Part shown: positions 1 to 8,324 of the stretch, one piece after another
Layout of the letters: each line of letters starts with the position of its first letter
Numbering within the stretch: the first letter of the stretch is position 1
Assembly: GCA_046710445.1 (NCBI GenBank)
Contig: JBKEHD010000020.1
Span: 1-17,593, forward strand
Direction: 5' to 3'
Source of the DNA: JBKEHD01 sp046710445
GTDB taxonomy: Bacteria > Pseudomonadota > Alphaproteobacteria > Rickettsiales > Midichloriaceae
DNA: 17,593 nt
The notes under the pieces: generated by a model
What the model was told of the DNA's origin: nothing
Seen by the model: the letters and a program-made list of their open reading frames with translations, nothing else
Database searches by the model: none
Program-made: the position numbers and the translations under genes

Positions 1-81
1 AAAGATGACTGGCATACTCTCAGTACGGGATTAGAAACGCGTATTAATGATAATTTTCAGATTCTAAAATCCGCAATTTGA
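1..81 (+). CDS. C-terminal end of an unrecognised protein (cut by the window edge; possibly the upstream half of the next gene)
   Basis: Frame 1 is open from the first base and ends at TGA 79-81, giving 26 residues from KDDWHTLSTG to QILKSAI. There is no in-window start. The next ORF begins at TTG 78-80, overlapping this stop (TTGA), and has no ATG near its beginning. Either two genes are translationally coupled here, or one gene has been split by a small frameshift around the AATTTG run at 76-80. I favour the frameshift because the downstream ORF has no good start. No family recognised. Confidence 0.45.
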   Translation, partial: KDDWHTLSTGLETRINDNFQILKSAI

Positions 82-596
82 TTTGGGATGGGTATAGCAT
101 AGCTAAAAGTGGTTTTGCTAATTTATTAAAAATAGGTGCGTCTGCATATTCAGGTGGATATGTGGGAGGAACATCAGGGCTATTAAAATCTATTGCTGTA
201 GCTGCAGGTATCAAGGGGGCAACATCGTATAATGATTATACCAATGATTCAGTTTTATATGATAATGTTTCGTATTCTGATTATATAACATTTGATAATG
301 CAATTGCTGTTAGTGTTACCGGATATATTGGTTATTATGCTGCTGCAAGTGCAGCAGCTGCAGTATCAGGAGTAGCTGCTGTTTCAACAGTTCCTGTAAT
401 TGCTGGTGCAGTAGCGTTAAATGCTGTTTCAACAGTAATGAGTGCGCATTCAGCATTTGTCGTTGCAAAATTAGTTGTTGATACCGCTTCTCCAGTTATT
501 GATCCAATAAAAGAAATGGGAAATGGTGCATTGGAATATATGCTAGATTTTAATTTATTTTCTGATGATAATTCTGTTTCTAACGGTGAATTGTAA
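78..596 (+). CDS. Unrecognised Ala/Gly/Val-rich membrane protein, probably the 3' part of a frameshifted gene
   Basis: About 172 residues. The only upstream start is TTG at 78; the first in-frame ATG lies beyond residue 110, so the true N-terminus is probably in the preceding frame. The middle (about residues 75-135) is a long run of small hydrophobic residues such as AAASAAAAVSGVAAVS and VPVIAGAVALNAVS, which could form two or three membrane-spanning or amphipathic helices. The last 15 residues are acidic and polar (FSDDNSVSNGEL). The first 75 residues are rich in Gly, Tyr and Ser. I recognise no family. The composition would fit a membrane-inserting or secreted lineage-specific protein, but that is a guess. 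A hairpin follows the stop codon. Confidence 0.55.
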   Translation: MIWDGYSIAKSGFANLLKIGASAYSGGYVGGTSGLLKSIAVAAGIKGATSYNDYTNDSVLYDNVSYSDYITFDNAIAVSVTGYIGYYAAASAAAAVSGVAAVSTVPVIAGAVALNAVSTVMSAHSAFVVAKLVVDTASPVIDPIKEMGNGALEYMLDFNLFSDDNSVSNGEL

Positions 597-608
597 AAAA
601 TAATAAAG

Positions 609-653
609 TAATATTTTAGAAGTTCAAATATACAAAGGGCTTCTAAAATATTA
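609..653. terminator. Hairpin between the orphan gene and glmS
   Basis: Perfect 14-bp inverted repeat: TAATATTTTAGAAG (609-622) and CTTCTAAAATATTA (640-653), with a 17-nt loop. It starts 12 nt after the stop codon of the upstream ORF. The stem is AT-rich and has no clean T-run after it, so it may act as a weak terminator or as an mRNA 3'-end stabiliser. Confidence 0.55.
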
Positions 654-700
654 AACAAAGATATTCATTGAAATAATTATTTAATATTTCACCTTATTAG

Positions 701-710
701 GGTATAGATT
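701..710 (+). promoter_or_regulatory. Possible -10 region for glmS
   Basis: GGTATAGATT lies 30 nt before the glmS start. The same 10-mer occurs in the better-supported promoter before aspS (9637-9646). No good -35 is visible at the right distance here (TTTAAT at 680-685 is the best), so the call is weak. Confidence 0.25.
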
Positions 711-739
711 GGGTATATTTATGTATTAAGTTAAGATCT

Positions 740-2548
740 ATGTGTGGTATTTTTTGTATTGCTTCAAATGGTAAGGTAAAAAACGAGATAGTAAATGCTT
801 TATCTTTTTTAGAATATAGGGGATATGATTCTTCTGGGATTGGATTTATAAATGAGAATCAAAAATTGCATGTTATCAAAGCTCTTGGGAAAGTTTCTAA
901 TTTAATCAGTGAAGTGAAAAAACACGATGCTGATGGAACGGTAGGGATTGGACATACCAGATGGGCTACTCATGGAAAAATTAGTATAGAGAATACTCAT
1001 CCTATAAGTAATGAAAATATTGCTGTTGTACATAACGGAATCATAGAAAATAATCTGGAAATAAAAAATTTATTATTACAGAAAAAATTTGTATTTAATG
1101 GTCAAACAGATACAGAGGTTATTACCAATTTAATTCAATCTTATTTGGATGAAAATATAACTTTTTTTGAAGCGTTTAAGTTGGCGATAAAAGAATTGAA
1201 AGGTAATTACTCTATAGCAATTATATCGCAATCTGATCACAATACAATTTATTGTGCCAAAAACGGTTCACCTATTTCTATAGGGATATCGAAAAATGGA
1301 AATTATATTTCTTCTGATATAAATATTTTATCTATGTATTGTGAAAATGTCATTACTCTCAATGATAACGAAATAGCTACAATAACTAAATCAGAATACA
1401 AAGTTTATAATTCAGTTGGTATTCAGATCTCACCTGAATTAAAAAAGATAAAGAAAGTGAACCTGGAAAGAACATTGTCAGGATTTGATCATTACATGCT
1501 AAAAGAAATAAATGAGCAACCAAAAGTATTGAAAAATATATTTGATTCAATTTCTGATTTTGCAATACTTGATGAGATAAATTGGAAAGAAATTAGTAAA
1601 TTAGTTATTGTAGCTTGCGGAACATCGTATAACGCAGCAATGGTAGCAAAATATTGGTTTGAAAAATATGCTAAGATATCTGTGGAAATAGAGTTTGCAT
1701 CAGAATTTAGATCAAGGGATATAATATTTGATAATAATGCTCTCTATTTATTTATTTCGCAATCTGGAGAAACATTAGATACTTTATCAGCACTCAAAAA
1801 AACAAAAAAACACAATGTAAAAACTCTTGCTTTGGTAAATGTTTTAGAAAGTTCAATTGCTCAATTTGCAGATTATGTTATACCTTTGGAAGCTGGAATA
1901 GAAATTTCCGTTGCTGCTACAAAAAGTTTTTTAGCACAATTAGCAAAGCTGATTCAAGTATTACTATTTGCAGCTATGAAAAAGGATATTTTATCTTTTG
2001 ATAAAAGATTGGATATTTTAAATACTCTAAAACAAGAGATACTTTGCTTTGATAAAGTGATTCAAATAGATGAGCGAATACATGCAATATCTGAAGAAAT
2101 AATAAAGTCAGAAAAAATAATATTGCTTGGAAGAAATTATATGCACCCGATTGCATTGGAAGGGGGATTGAAATTAAAGGAATTATCATACTTAAATGTT
2201 TTTGCTTCCGCAGCAGGAGAATTGAAACATGGTCCTATAGCACTAATAGATGAGCATTCAGTAGTTTTAGCCATTGCACCAAAAAATGATTTATTTTATA
2301 AAATGCTTTCAAATATTGAAGAAGTAAAAGCTCGTGGGGCAAAAATTATAATGTTTACTGATGCATCAGAATCAGATTTAAAACAATTAGATGTCGAACA
2401 TATATTCTCATTACCAAATGTGGAAGAGTTATTAAAACCATTATTATACACGATACCATTACAATTGATTTCTTATCAAGTTGCCTTAAATCTAGGGAAA
2501 AACGTGGATAAACCGAGGAATCTTGCGAAATCAGTGACAGTAGAATAA
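740..2548 (+). CDS. glmS: Glutamine--fructose-6-phosphate aminotransferase (isomerizing)
   Basis: Makes glucosamine-6-phosphate from fructose-6-phosphate and glutamine, the entry step to UDP-GlcNAc for peptidoglycan; cytosolic. At 602 residues it is close to the usual 609. The N-terminal class II glutaminase domain (about 1-240) has the nucleophile Cys2 (MCGIFCIAS), GHTRWATHG at 71-79 and NGIIENN near 99. Two SIS sugar-isomerase domains follow, with CGTSYNAA at 293-300, SQSGETLDT at 340-348, and GELKHGPIALID at 493-504. The C-terminal tail DKPRNLAKSVTVE at 590-602 is the typical ending that closes over the active site. The start is fixed because Cys must follow Met. There is no strong Shine-Dalgarno sequence. 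It is the first gene of the cluster running to rsmD. No glmS ribozyme-like element is evident in the short leader, as expected outside Firmicutes. Confidence 0.97.
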   Translation: MCGIFCIASNGKVKNEIVNALSFLEYRGYDSSGIGFINENQKLHVIKALGKVSNLISEVKKHDADGTVGIGHTRWATHGKISIENTHPISNENIAVVHNGIIENNLEIKNLLLQKKFVFNGQTDTEVITNLIQSYLDENITFFEAFKLAIKELKGNYSIAIISQSDHNTIYCAKNGSPISIGISKNGNYISSDINILSMYCENVITLNDNEIATITKSEYKVYNSVGIQISPELKKIKKVNLERTLSGFDHYMLKEINEQPKVLKNIFDSISDFAILDEINWKEISKLVIVACGTSYNAAMVAKYWFEKYAKISVEIEFASEFRSRDIIFDNNALYLFISQSGETLDTLSALKKTKKHNVKTLALVNVLESSIAQFADYVIPLEAGIEISVAATKSFLAQLAKLIQVLLFAAMKKDILSFDKRLDILNTLKQEILCFDKVIQIDERIHAISEEIIKSEKIILLGRNYMHPIALEGGLKLKELSYLNVFASAAGELKHGPIALIDEHSVVLAIAPKNDLFYKMLSNIEEVKARGAKIIMFTDASESDLKQLDVEHIFSLPNVEELLKPLLYTIPLQLISYQVALNLGKNVDKPRNLAKSVTVE

Positions 2549-2570
2549 AATTATAATTAAATACTTTGAT

Positions 2571-4556
2571 ATGAATAATACTCCAATCAATATTGATCTC
2601 CATAAAAAACTTTCAACAGCATTGAGAATACTTTCTGTAGAAATGGTTGATAGTGCAAACTCAGGTCATCCAGGTATGCCATTAGGTTTTGCAGATGTTG
2701 CGACAGTGCTTGCCCAACATTTTTTACAATTTAATCCAAATGATGCTTTATGGGAAAATAGAGATAGATTTATATTATCTGCAGGACATGGATCAGCTCT
2801 TCTTTATTCATTATTATTTCTATTGGGATATAAAGATTATACCATTGAGGATTTGAAAAAATTTAGAGACCTAGATTCAATAACACCAGGACATCCGGAA
2901 TTTAATCCAAAATTAGGAATAGAAACGACTACTGGCCCTCTTGGACAAGGATTAGCCAATGCAGTCGGAATGGCAATAGCTCAAAAGAAAGCCAATGCAG
3001 ACTTGAATAATATTTTAGACAATAAAATATACGCTGTTGTAGGAGATGGATGTCTCATGGAAGGTATTTCCCATGAAACAATGTCTTTAGCTGGGCATCT
3101 TTGCTTAAATAATTTAATAGTATTATTTGATGATAATAAGATATCGATAGATGGACCAACTTCATTAACCACATCAGATATGACGTTAACCAGAGTATCT
3201 TCGTATAATTGGAATGTAATTTCAGTTGATGGGCATAACCCGGATGCGATATACAATTCTCTTAAAATAGCTCAAAAATCTGACAAACCTACTTTTATAT
3301 CTTGTAGGACAAAAATTGGATTTAGTTCACCAAATTTCGAATCTTCTGAAGAATCACATGGGAAAAATTTGGGGATAGAGGAGATAAATCTTATAAAGAA
3401 GAAATTAAACTGGAATCACCCAGCTTTTACAATACCTGATGATATAATAAATGTTTGGAGAGATTTTTATAAACGAAATTTAGATAACTATAATTTATGG
3501 ATAAAAAATCATAGAAATACATATAATCAATTTTTTACAAATAATTTAAATGTTAATAAAGCTGTAGAAAAAATTTCTGATTTCAAAAAAGATCTTCTTT
3601 TGTTTAATGATGCAGAAGCAACTAGAAAAAGTTCCCATAAAACACTTGAACAAATATCATCTGTATTTGCTGGTATGATCGGAGGATCTGCAGATTTAAC
3701 AGGTTCAAATTGCACAAAATCAAAATTACAAAACATAATTCATAAGGATGATTTTTCTGGAAATTATCTGCATTATGGAATAAGAGAGCATGCAATGGTT
3801 GCAATCATGAATGGAATTAAGGTTTATTGTGATTACATACCATATGGAGGGACTTTTTTGGTTTTTTCAGATTATTGTAGACCGGCAATTAGATTGGCTG
3901 CATTGATGAATTTGCCAATTATTCTCATTTTTTCTCATGATTCAATAGGTGTAGGAGAAGATGGACCTACTCATCAACCTATTGAGCATTTATCATCCCT
4001 TAGATCTATACCAAATATAAATGTATTACGACCTGCCGATGCAATAGAGACGGCTGAATGTTGGGAAATAATGCTAAAAGAAAAAGAAAAACCTTCAATA
4101 TTATGTTTAACAAGACAAAATATACCTCAATTTCGTAATAAAATTAATATTGATAATGATAAAAATCTTTGCTCTTTAGGGGCGTATGCAATATATCAAT
4201 CAACTATTGTTCCACAAGTTCATATTTTTGCGACTGGATCAGAAGTATCAATTGCACTTGAAGTGTCAAAAATTTTAGAGGATAACGGTGTGGGTAGTAA
4301 AGTTATATCTGTTCCTTCTCAAGAAATTTTTTGGCAACAATCTAGTGATTATAAAATGGAAATATTGTGTAATAAGGGATTAAAAGTTGCTATTGAAGCT
4401 GGCTCAGACCAATCTTGGTATAAATTTATAGGAGCGCATGGAATGTTTTTTGGGATAAACACATTTGGAAAATCTGCTAAGATACAAAAGGTATATGATT
4501 ATTTCGAACTAAATTCTAAAAAAATATCAGAAAAAATACTTAAATCTCTTAATTAA
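2571..4556 (+). CDS. tkt: Transketolase
   Basis: Thiamine-diphosphate enzyme of the non-oxidative pentose phosphate pathway; moves two-carbon units between sugar phosphates. At 661 residues it is full length. The N-terminal ThDP-binding domain shows SGHPGMPLG at 31-39, TTGPLGQGLAN at 120-130 and the Mg/ThDP motif GDGCLMEG at 158-165. The pyrimidine-binding domain has GGSADLTGSN at 371-380, GIREHAM at 403-409 (Glu406 is the expected ThDP-activating glutamate) and HDSIGVGEDGPTHQPIEHL at 456-474. The C-terminal transketolase domain includes FATGSEVSIAL. It begins 22 nt after glmS and ends 16 nt before rnhB, so co-transcription is likely. Its presence indicates that pentose/erythrose phosphate interconversion is kept in this organism. 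Confidence 0.97.
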   Translation: MNNTPINIDLHKKLSTALRILSVEMVDSANSGHPGMPLGFADVATVLAQHFLQFNPNDALWENRDRFILSAGHGSALLYSLLFLLGYKDYTIEDLKKFRDLDSITPGHPEFNPKLGIETTTGPLGQGLANAVGMAIAQKKANADLNNILDNKIYAVVGDGCLMEGISHETMSLAGHLCLNNLIVLFDDNKISIDGPTSLTTSDMTLTRVSSYNWNVISVDGHNPDAIYNSLKIAQKSDKPTFISCRTKIGFSSPNFESSEESHGKNLGIEEINLIKKKLNWNHPAFTIPDDIINVWRDFYKRNLDNYNLWIKNHRNTYNQFFTNNLNVNKAVEKISDFKKDLLLFNDAEATRKSSHKTLEQISSVFAGMIGGSADLTGSNCTKSKLQNIIHKDDFSGNYLHYGIREHAMVAIMNGIKVYCDYIPYGGTFLVFSDYCRPAIRLAALMNLPIILIFSHDSIGVGEDGPTHQPIEHLSSLRSIPNINVLRPADAIETAECWEIMLKEKEKPSILCLTRQNIPQFRNKINIDNDKNLCSLGAYAIYQSTIVPQVHIFATGSEVSIALEVSKILEDNGVGSKVISVPSQEIFWQQSSDYKMEILCNKGLKVAIEAGSDQSWYKFIGAHGMFFGINTFGKSAKIQKVYDYFELNSKKISEKILKSLN

Positions 4557-4572
4557 GTTATTTAAAATATAA

Positions 4573-5169
4573 ATGAGTAATCAATATCCAAATTTTGAGT
4601 ATGAAAAGAATTTAGGTGGGAAAATAGTGGGGATAGATGAAGTTGGAAGAGGGTGCTTAGCTGGTCCTGTAGTTGCTGCAGGTATAATATTATCTGATGA
4701 AATAGATGTTTCTGAAATAAACGATTCAAAAAAGATATCAGAAAAAAAAAGAATTAAATTACATAAATATCTCACAGCTAATTGTACATATTCTATAGGT
4801 ATAAGCTCAGTAGAAGAAATAGAAGATATAAATATATTACAGGCTTCACTTTTAGCTATGAGACGAGTGATAAATCAATTGTCTTGCCATAATGTACATA
4901 TCATTGTTGATGGGAACGTTAGTCCTGATACATCGCTTGCTAATATTACGAATATTGTATCTGGAGATCAAAAATCTTTAACTATTGCTGCAGCTTCAAT
5001 AATTGCAAAAGTTACGAGAGATAATATAATGAAGGATCTTGATTTAATATTTCCACAATATTATTGGAAGAAAAACAAGGGGTATGGTACGATTCAACAT
5101 CGTGAAGCAATAAAATTGTATGGAACAACCAAACATCACAGAGATAGTTTTTTATCTAAAATAATATGA
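4573..5169 (+). CDS. rnhB: Ribonuclease HII
   Basis: Cleaves RNA in RNA/DNA hybrids and removes single ribonucleotides from DNA. 198 residues, normal for the family. Motifs: GIDEVGRGCLAGPVVAAG at 20-37 with catalytic Asp22 and Glu23, DSKKISEKKR at 51-60, VDGN at 112-115 (third carboxylate, Asp113), GDQKSLTIAAASIIAKVTRD at 131-150 (fourth carboxylate, Asp132), and KNKGYGTIQHREAI near 168-180 with the GYGT sequence typical of HII. All four metal ligands are present. It follows tkt by 16 nt and its TGA stop overlaps the mltG ATG (ATGA), implying translational coupling. Confidence 0.96.
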   Translation: MSNQYPNFEYEKNLGGKIVGIDEVGRGCLAGPVVAAGIILSDEIDVSEINDSKKISEKKRIKLHKYLTANCTYSIGISSVEEIEDINILQASLLAMRRVINQLSCHNVHIIVDGNVSPDTSLANITNIVSGDQKSLTIAAASIIAKVTRDNIMKDLDLIFPQYYWKKNKGYGTIQHREAIKLYGTTKHHRDSFLSKII

Positions 5170-6155
5170 AATTAATATTAAAAATATTCCTCAGCAGTAT
5201 TATATTATTTTTATCTATATCATATTTTTATATAGCAAAACAATTGGGTGAAAAATATGAGGCTGATAGTGCAAGTATTATCATTCCAAAAAATTGTTCA
5301 ATTAGATGTATATCAAATATATTGAGTGAGAAAAATATTACAAATACAAAATTTGCTTTTTATTATTTGATTTTTTCTGATTTTTTAGGAAAAAAAACAT
5401 TAGCTGGAGAATATCAAATAAATACTGGTGAAACATTTGAAGAAATTATAAAGAAATTTAGGTATGGAAAGGTAATTGTACATAAAATTACTATCCCAGA
5501 GGGTTTTACCACGCAACAAATAATAAATTTATTGCAATTTCAAAACAATATTACAAATGATATTTCTGCAACTGATATTTATCCAGAGGGGGCATTTTTT
5601 CCAACAACATATCAATATTTATATGGAACTACTGCTACACAATTATTAAGCAAAATGAGTAATGAAATGGAAAAAGTGGTGAATACAGAATGGGAACATA
5701 GAGATATAAGTATTTATAAGTATAAAAATATTAATGAAGCTATGATCATTGCATCAATAATAGAAAAAGAAGCTGTTTTTGAAAATGAAAAAAATATTAT
5801 TGCCTCTGTATATATAAATCGTTTATTGAAAAATATGCTTCTTCAAGCTGATCCAACAGTCATATATGGTATTTCAAAATGGAATGATTTTAATAGAAAA
5901 TTATATTATAAGGATCTTAAAATTAGATCTTTATATAATACATATATTTATCGAGGATTACCGCCTACACCAATATGTAATCCTGGAAAATCATCAATTC
6001 ATGCTGCTATGCATCCAATACATACAGATTTTTTATACTTTGTGGCAAATAAAGATGGGTCACATGTTTTTTCAAAAACCTACCAAAATCATCTTAAAAA
6101 TATCAAACATATAAATAAAAATAATGCGAATAATCTCGGGAAAATACAAAAATAA
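5166..6155 (+). CDS. mltG: Endolytic murein transglycosylase
   Basis: Inner-membrane lytic transglycosylase of the YceG family that cuts nascent glycan strands and sets their length. 329 residues. One N-terminal membrane anchor (about 4-23, LILKIFLSSIILFLSISYFY), a LysM-like region (about 35-110), then the catalytic domain. ASIIEKEA at 196-203 contains the catalytic Glu (Glu200 by comparison with E. coli Glu218). LQADPTVIYG at 226-235, YRGLPPTPICNPG at 262-274 and FLYFVANKDGSHVFS at 289-303 are family hallmarks. It overlaps rnhB by 4 nt and rsmD by 32 nt. With glmS in the same cluster, it argues that the organism builds peptidoglycan. Confidence 0.95.
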   Translation: MKLILKIFLSSIILFLSISYFYIAKQLGEKYEADSASIIIPKNCSIRCISNILSEKNITNTKFAFYYLIFSDFLGKKTLAGEYQINTGETFEEIIKKFRYGKVIVHKITIPEGFTTQQIINLLQFQNNITNDISATDIYPEGAFFPTTYQYLYGTTATQLLSKMSNEMEKVVNTEWEHRDISIYKYKNINEAMIIASIIEKEAVFENEKNIIASVYINRLLKNMLLQADPTVIYGISKWNDFNRKLYYKDLKIRSLYNTYIYRGLPPTPICNPGKSSIHAAMHPIHTDFLYFVANKDGSHVFSKTYQNHLKNIKHINKNNANNLGKIQK

Positions 6156-6690
6156 AGAAATTTTAGGAAGTACTAAAGGATTAAATCCTATCTTAAAACC
6201 AACTACAGCAAAAACACGAGAATCTGTATTCAATATTATTTTTGATCTTTTGGAAAAAAATAATAAAACAATTCAAAATTGTTCTTTTGCCGACATGTGC
6301 TGTGGAACAGGAGCTGTGGGCTTGGAAGCCTTATCATCTGGATGCAGTGAGGTTTATTTTATAGACAAACAAAGAGAATCTATACAATTAACAAAGCATA
6401 ATATATTTAAGATACATGATAAAAATCCTAATCAAAAAATATCAATAATTAATAAAGATATTGTTCAAATAAAAAAATTGCCTTTATTTGATATAATATA
6501 TTTAGATCCACCATATGAGGTGAGAACTATAGTACAAATGATAAATAGTATGAGATTTTTTGCTGCACCCAATTCTTTGTTAATTGTTGAATTAAAGAAA
6601 AGAAGTGAAATTGAGGAAATAGAAGGTTTTAAGCTTTTGAAAATAAAATATTACAAAAATTGCAAAATGTTATTTTTTACTAAATTGTAA
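6124..6690 (+). CDS. rsmD: 16S rRNA (guanine(966)-N2)-methyltransferase
   Basis: SAM-dependent methyltransferase that modifies G966 in the 30S subunit. 188 residues, typical size. It starts with the family N-terminus MRIISGKYKNKEI, then PTTAKTRESVFNII at 26-39, the SAM-binding motif FADMCCGTGAVGLEAL at 55-70 (Asp57, GTG 61-63) and the catalytic motif IYLDPPYE with DPPY at 128-131. The start at 6124 lies inside mltG, giving a 32-nt overlap; it is supported by the conserved RIISGKYK beginning directly after Met. It is the last gene of the cluster; 225 nt without a recognisable gene separate it from dnaA. Confidence 0.94.
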   Translation: MRIISGKYKNKEILGSTKGLNPILKPTTAKTRESVFNIIFDLLEKNNKTIQNCSFADMCCGTGAVGLEALSSGCSEVYFIDKQRESIQLTKHNIFKIHDKNPNQKISIINKDIVQIKKLPLFDIIYLDPPYEVRTIVQMINSMRFFAAPNSLLIVELKKRSEIEEIEGFKLLKIKYYKNCKMLFFTKL

Positions 6691-6915
6691 ATTTTTTATG
6701 ATTTTAATGCAATTTATTGGTGTTTTGAATGATGATATTTTATTTCCTTTGTGTGATGGGAGTAAAAGCTCATTGTAAAAAGTCAATAGATTTATTTGAA
6801 AAAAATGCAATTAAATTTCTTTACCTATAGAAAATTTAGGTTAAAAAGTATGCATGGCATTGTTACTATATGAGAAAATAAACTTAGCCTAAAAACAAAT
6901 ATATTTAATTTTTGC

Positions 6916-8271
6916 ATGATAGAAGAGGTATCTTTAAATTTAACAACTGAATCAGAAGACAGAGGGATTTTTATATGGAATAAAGTTCTTAGCAATTTAG
7001 AAAGTAACCTGAGCAATAAGCAATTTAATGATTGGTTATCTGATTCTAGGTTTTTAAGGTTCAAAGACGATACCATTGTTATTAGCGTTAAAAACTCTTT
7101 TATCAAAGAATGGGTGATAAATAATTATTTTTTTGCTTTAAAAAAAGAGCTAACAAAAGTTGATCCAAAAATTATAAAACTTTCTATAGTGGCAGAAGAG
7201 ACATCTAAAAAGTCGAATTTTTCTATATCTACCACTAAAGTAGAAAATGTATTTTCCAAGTTAAATTCTAAATATGTGTTTGATAATTATGTTTTAGGCG
7301 ATTCAAATAACTTAGCATACAAAATATGCCGAGATATTTCAAAGAATAGTCTTTCCTCTTTTCATAATAAAATATTTTATCTTCATTCTGGAGTGGGAAT
7401 GGGGAAAACGCATCTATTGCAATCAATTGCACAAGAAGTACAAAATTTAAAAACTTATAGAGTTGGTTATCTAAGTGCAGAAAAGTTTATGCATAATTTT
7501 ATAAGGGCTGTCAAAAAAAATTCCTTGTTCGAATTAAGAGATGCAATAGCTTCCGTAGATTTGTTTTTAATAGATGATATACATTTTATATGTGGGAAAG
7601 AGAGTACTCAAAAAGAATTTTCTTTGATATTGAATACTTTAATAGAATTAAACAAAACAGTGGTGATAGCTTCTAGTACACCACCACATATTTTAGAATT
7701 ATCAGATTTGCGTACAAAATCATTGTTAATCTCTGGGAATATTGTGCATATAAAACCATTTGATTATACATTGCGTATGAATGTATTGAATCATTATAAT
7801 GACAATAATCAAATAAATTTTGATAAAAATACACTAAATATACTTGCTGATAAAATAACAACAAGTGTAAGAGAATTAGAAGCTGGATTTAGTAATTTAA
7901 CTACTTATCTCTCTATATCTGGAAAAGAGGCGACAATTGACAATGTATTTTTATATATTCAAAATCATATCAAAACCTCAGACAAAAAAATCTCTGTTGA
8001 AAAAATTATCAAGGGTGTTTCTAAATTTTATAATATAGCTACTCATGATATTATTTCAAAAAAAAGAACACAAAAACTGGTTTTTGCAAGGCAAATTATC
8101 GCATATCTATCTAAAGAACTAACACATGATAGTCTTAAATCTATTGGGAAAAAATTAGGTGATAGAAATCATGCAACGGTACTATATTATTTGAAGAAAT
8201 TTGATAAATTGAGTAATGATACTTCTCATACCAAAGAAATAAATTCAATTAAAATATCTATATCACTATAA
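6916..8271 (+). CDS. dnaA: Chromosomal replication initiator protein DnaA, divergent
   Basis: Initiator ATPase that binds DnaA boxes and opens the origin. 451 residues with the normal four-part layout. Domain I is about 18-85 (WNKVLSNLE, FNDWL). The AAA+ domain starts near VFDNYVLGDSNNLAY (121-135) and has Walker A GVGMGKTHLL at 159-168 and Walker B LFLIDDIHF at 216-224. Sensor 2 Arg319 is in SVRELEAGF, and domain IV is about 360-435. Two features are odd. The box VII stretch (266-274) aligns without gaps to E. coli RLKSRFGWG, but Leu270 replaces the arginine finger (Arg285). The DNA-reading motif is DRNHATV (416-422) in place of GRDHTTV. Domain II is nearly absent. No DnaA-box cluster flanks the gene. 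Confidence 0.93.
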   Translation: MIEEVSLNLTTESEDRGIFIWNKVLSNLESNLSNKQFNDWLSDSRFLRFKDDTIVISVKNSFIKEWVINNYFFALKKELTKVDPKIIKLSIVAEETSKKSNFSISTTKVENVFSKLNSKYVFDNYVLGDSNNLAYKICRDISKNSLSSFHNKIFYLHSGVGMGKTHLLQSIAQEVQNLKTYRVGYLSAEKFMHNFIRAVKKNSLFELRDAIASVDLFLIDDIHFICGKESTQKEFSLILNTLIELNKTVVIASSTPPHILELSDLRTKSLLISGNIVHIKPFDYTLRMNVLNHYNDNNQINFDKNTLNILADKITTSVRELEAGFSNLTTYLSISGKEATIDNVFLYIQNHIKTSDKKISVEKIIKGVSKFYNIATHDIISKKRTQKLVFARQIIAYLSKELTHDSLKSIGKKLGDRNHATVLYYLKKFDKLSNDTSHTKEINSIKISISL

Positions 8272-8284
8272 ATTACAAAATTTT

Positions 8285-8290
8285 TATAAT
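8285..8290 (+). promoter_or_regulatory. Possible -10 element for the MFS gene
   Basis: A perfect TATAAT in the 53-nt gap after dnaA, 35 nt before the MFS start. No convincing -35 lies 16-18 nt upstream, so in such an AT-rich sequence this could be chance. Confidence 0.3.
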
Positions 8291-8324
8291 ATACTCTAAT
8301 TTGTAGGGTAACAGTGATAGATTT

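Noticed and set aside
335..658. Minus-strand ORF antisense to the left orphan
   Set aside because: The Ala/Thr-rich translation simply mirrors the Ala-rich sense strand, and it starts within the hairpin.
5866..6114. 82-residue plus-strand ORF inside mltG
   Set aside because: It is an alternate-frame shadow of well-conserved mltG sequence; Ile/Tyr-rich with no motifs.
6691..6915. Possible replication origin or DnaA-box cluster upstream of dnaA
   Set aside because: The gap is AT-rich, but no repeated TTATCCACA-like 9-mers are visible; only a 7-bp repeat TAAATTG/CAATTTA at 6681-6716 is seen, which is expected by chance here.
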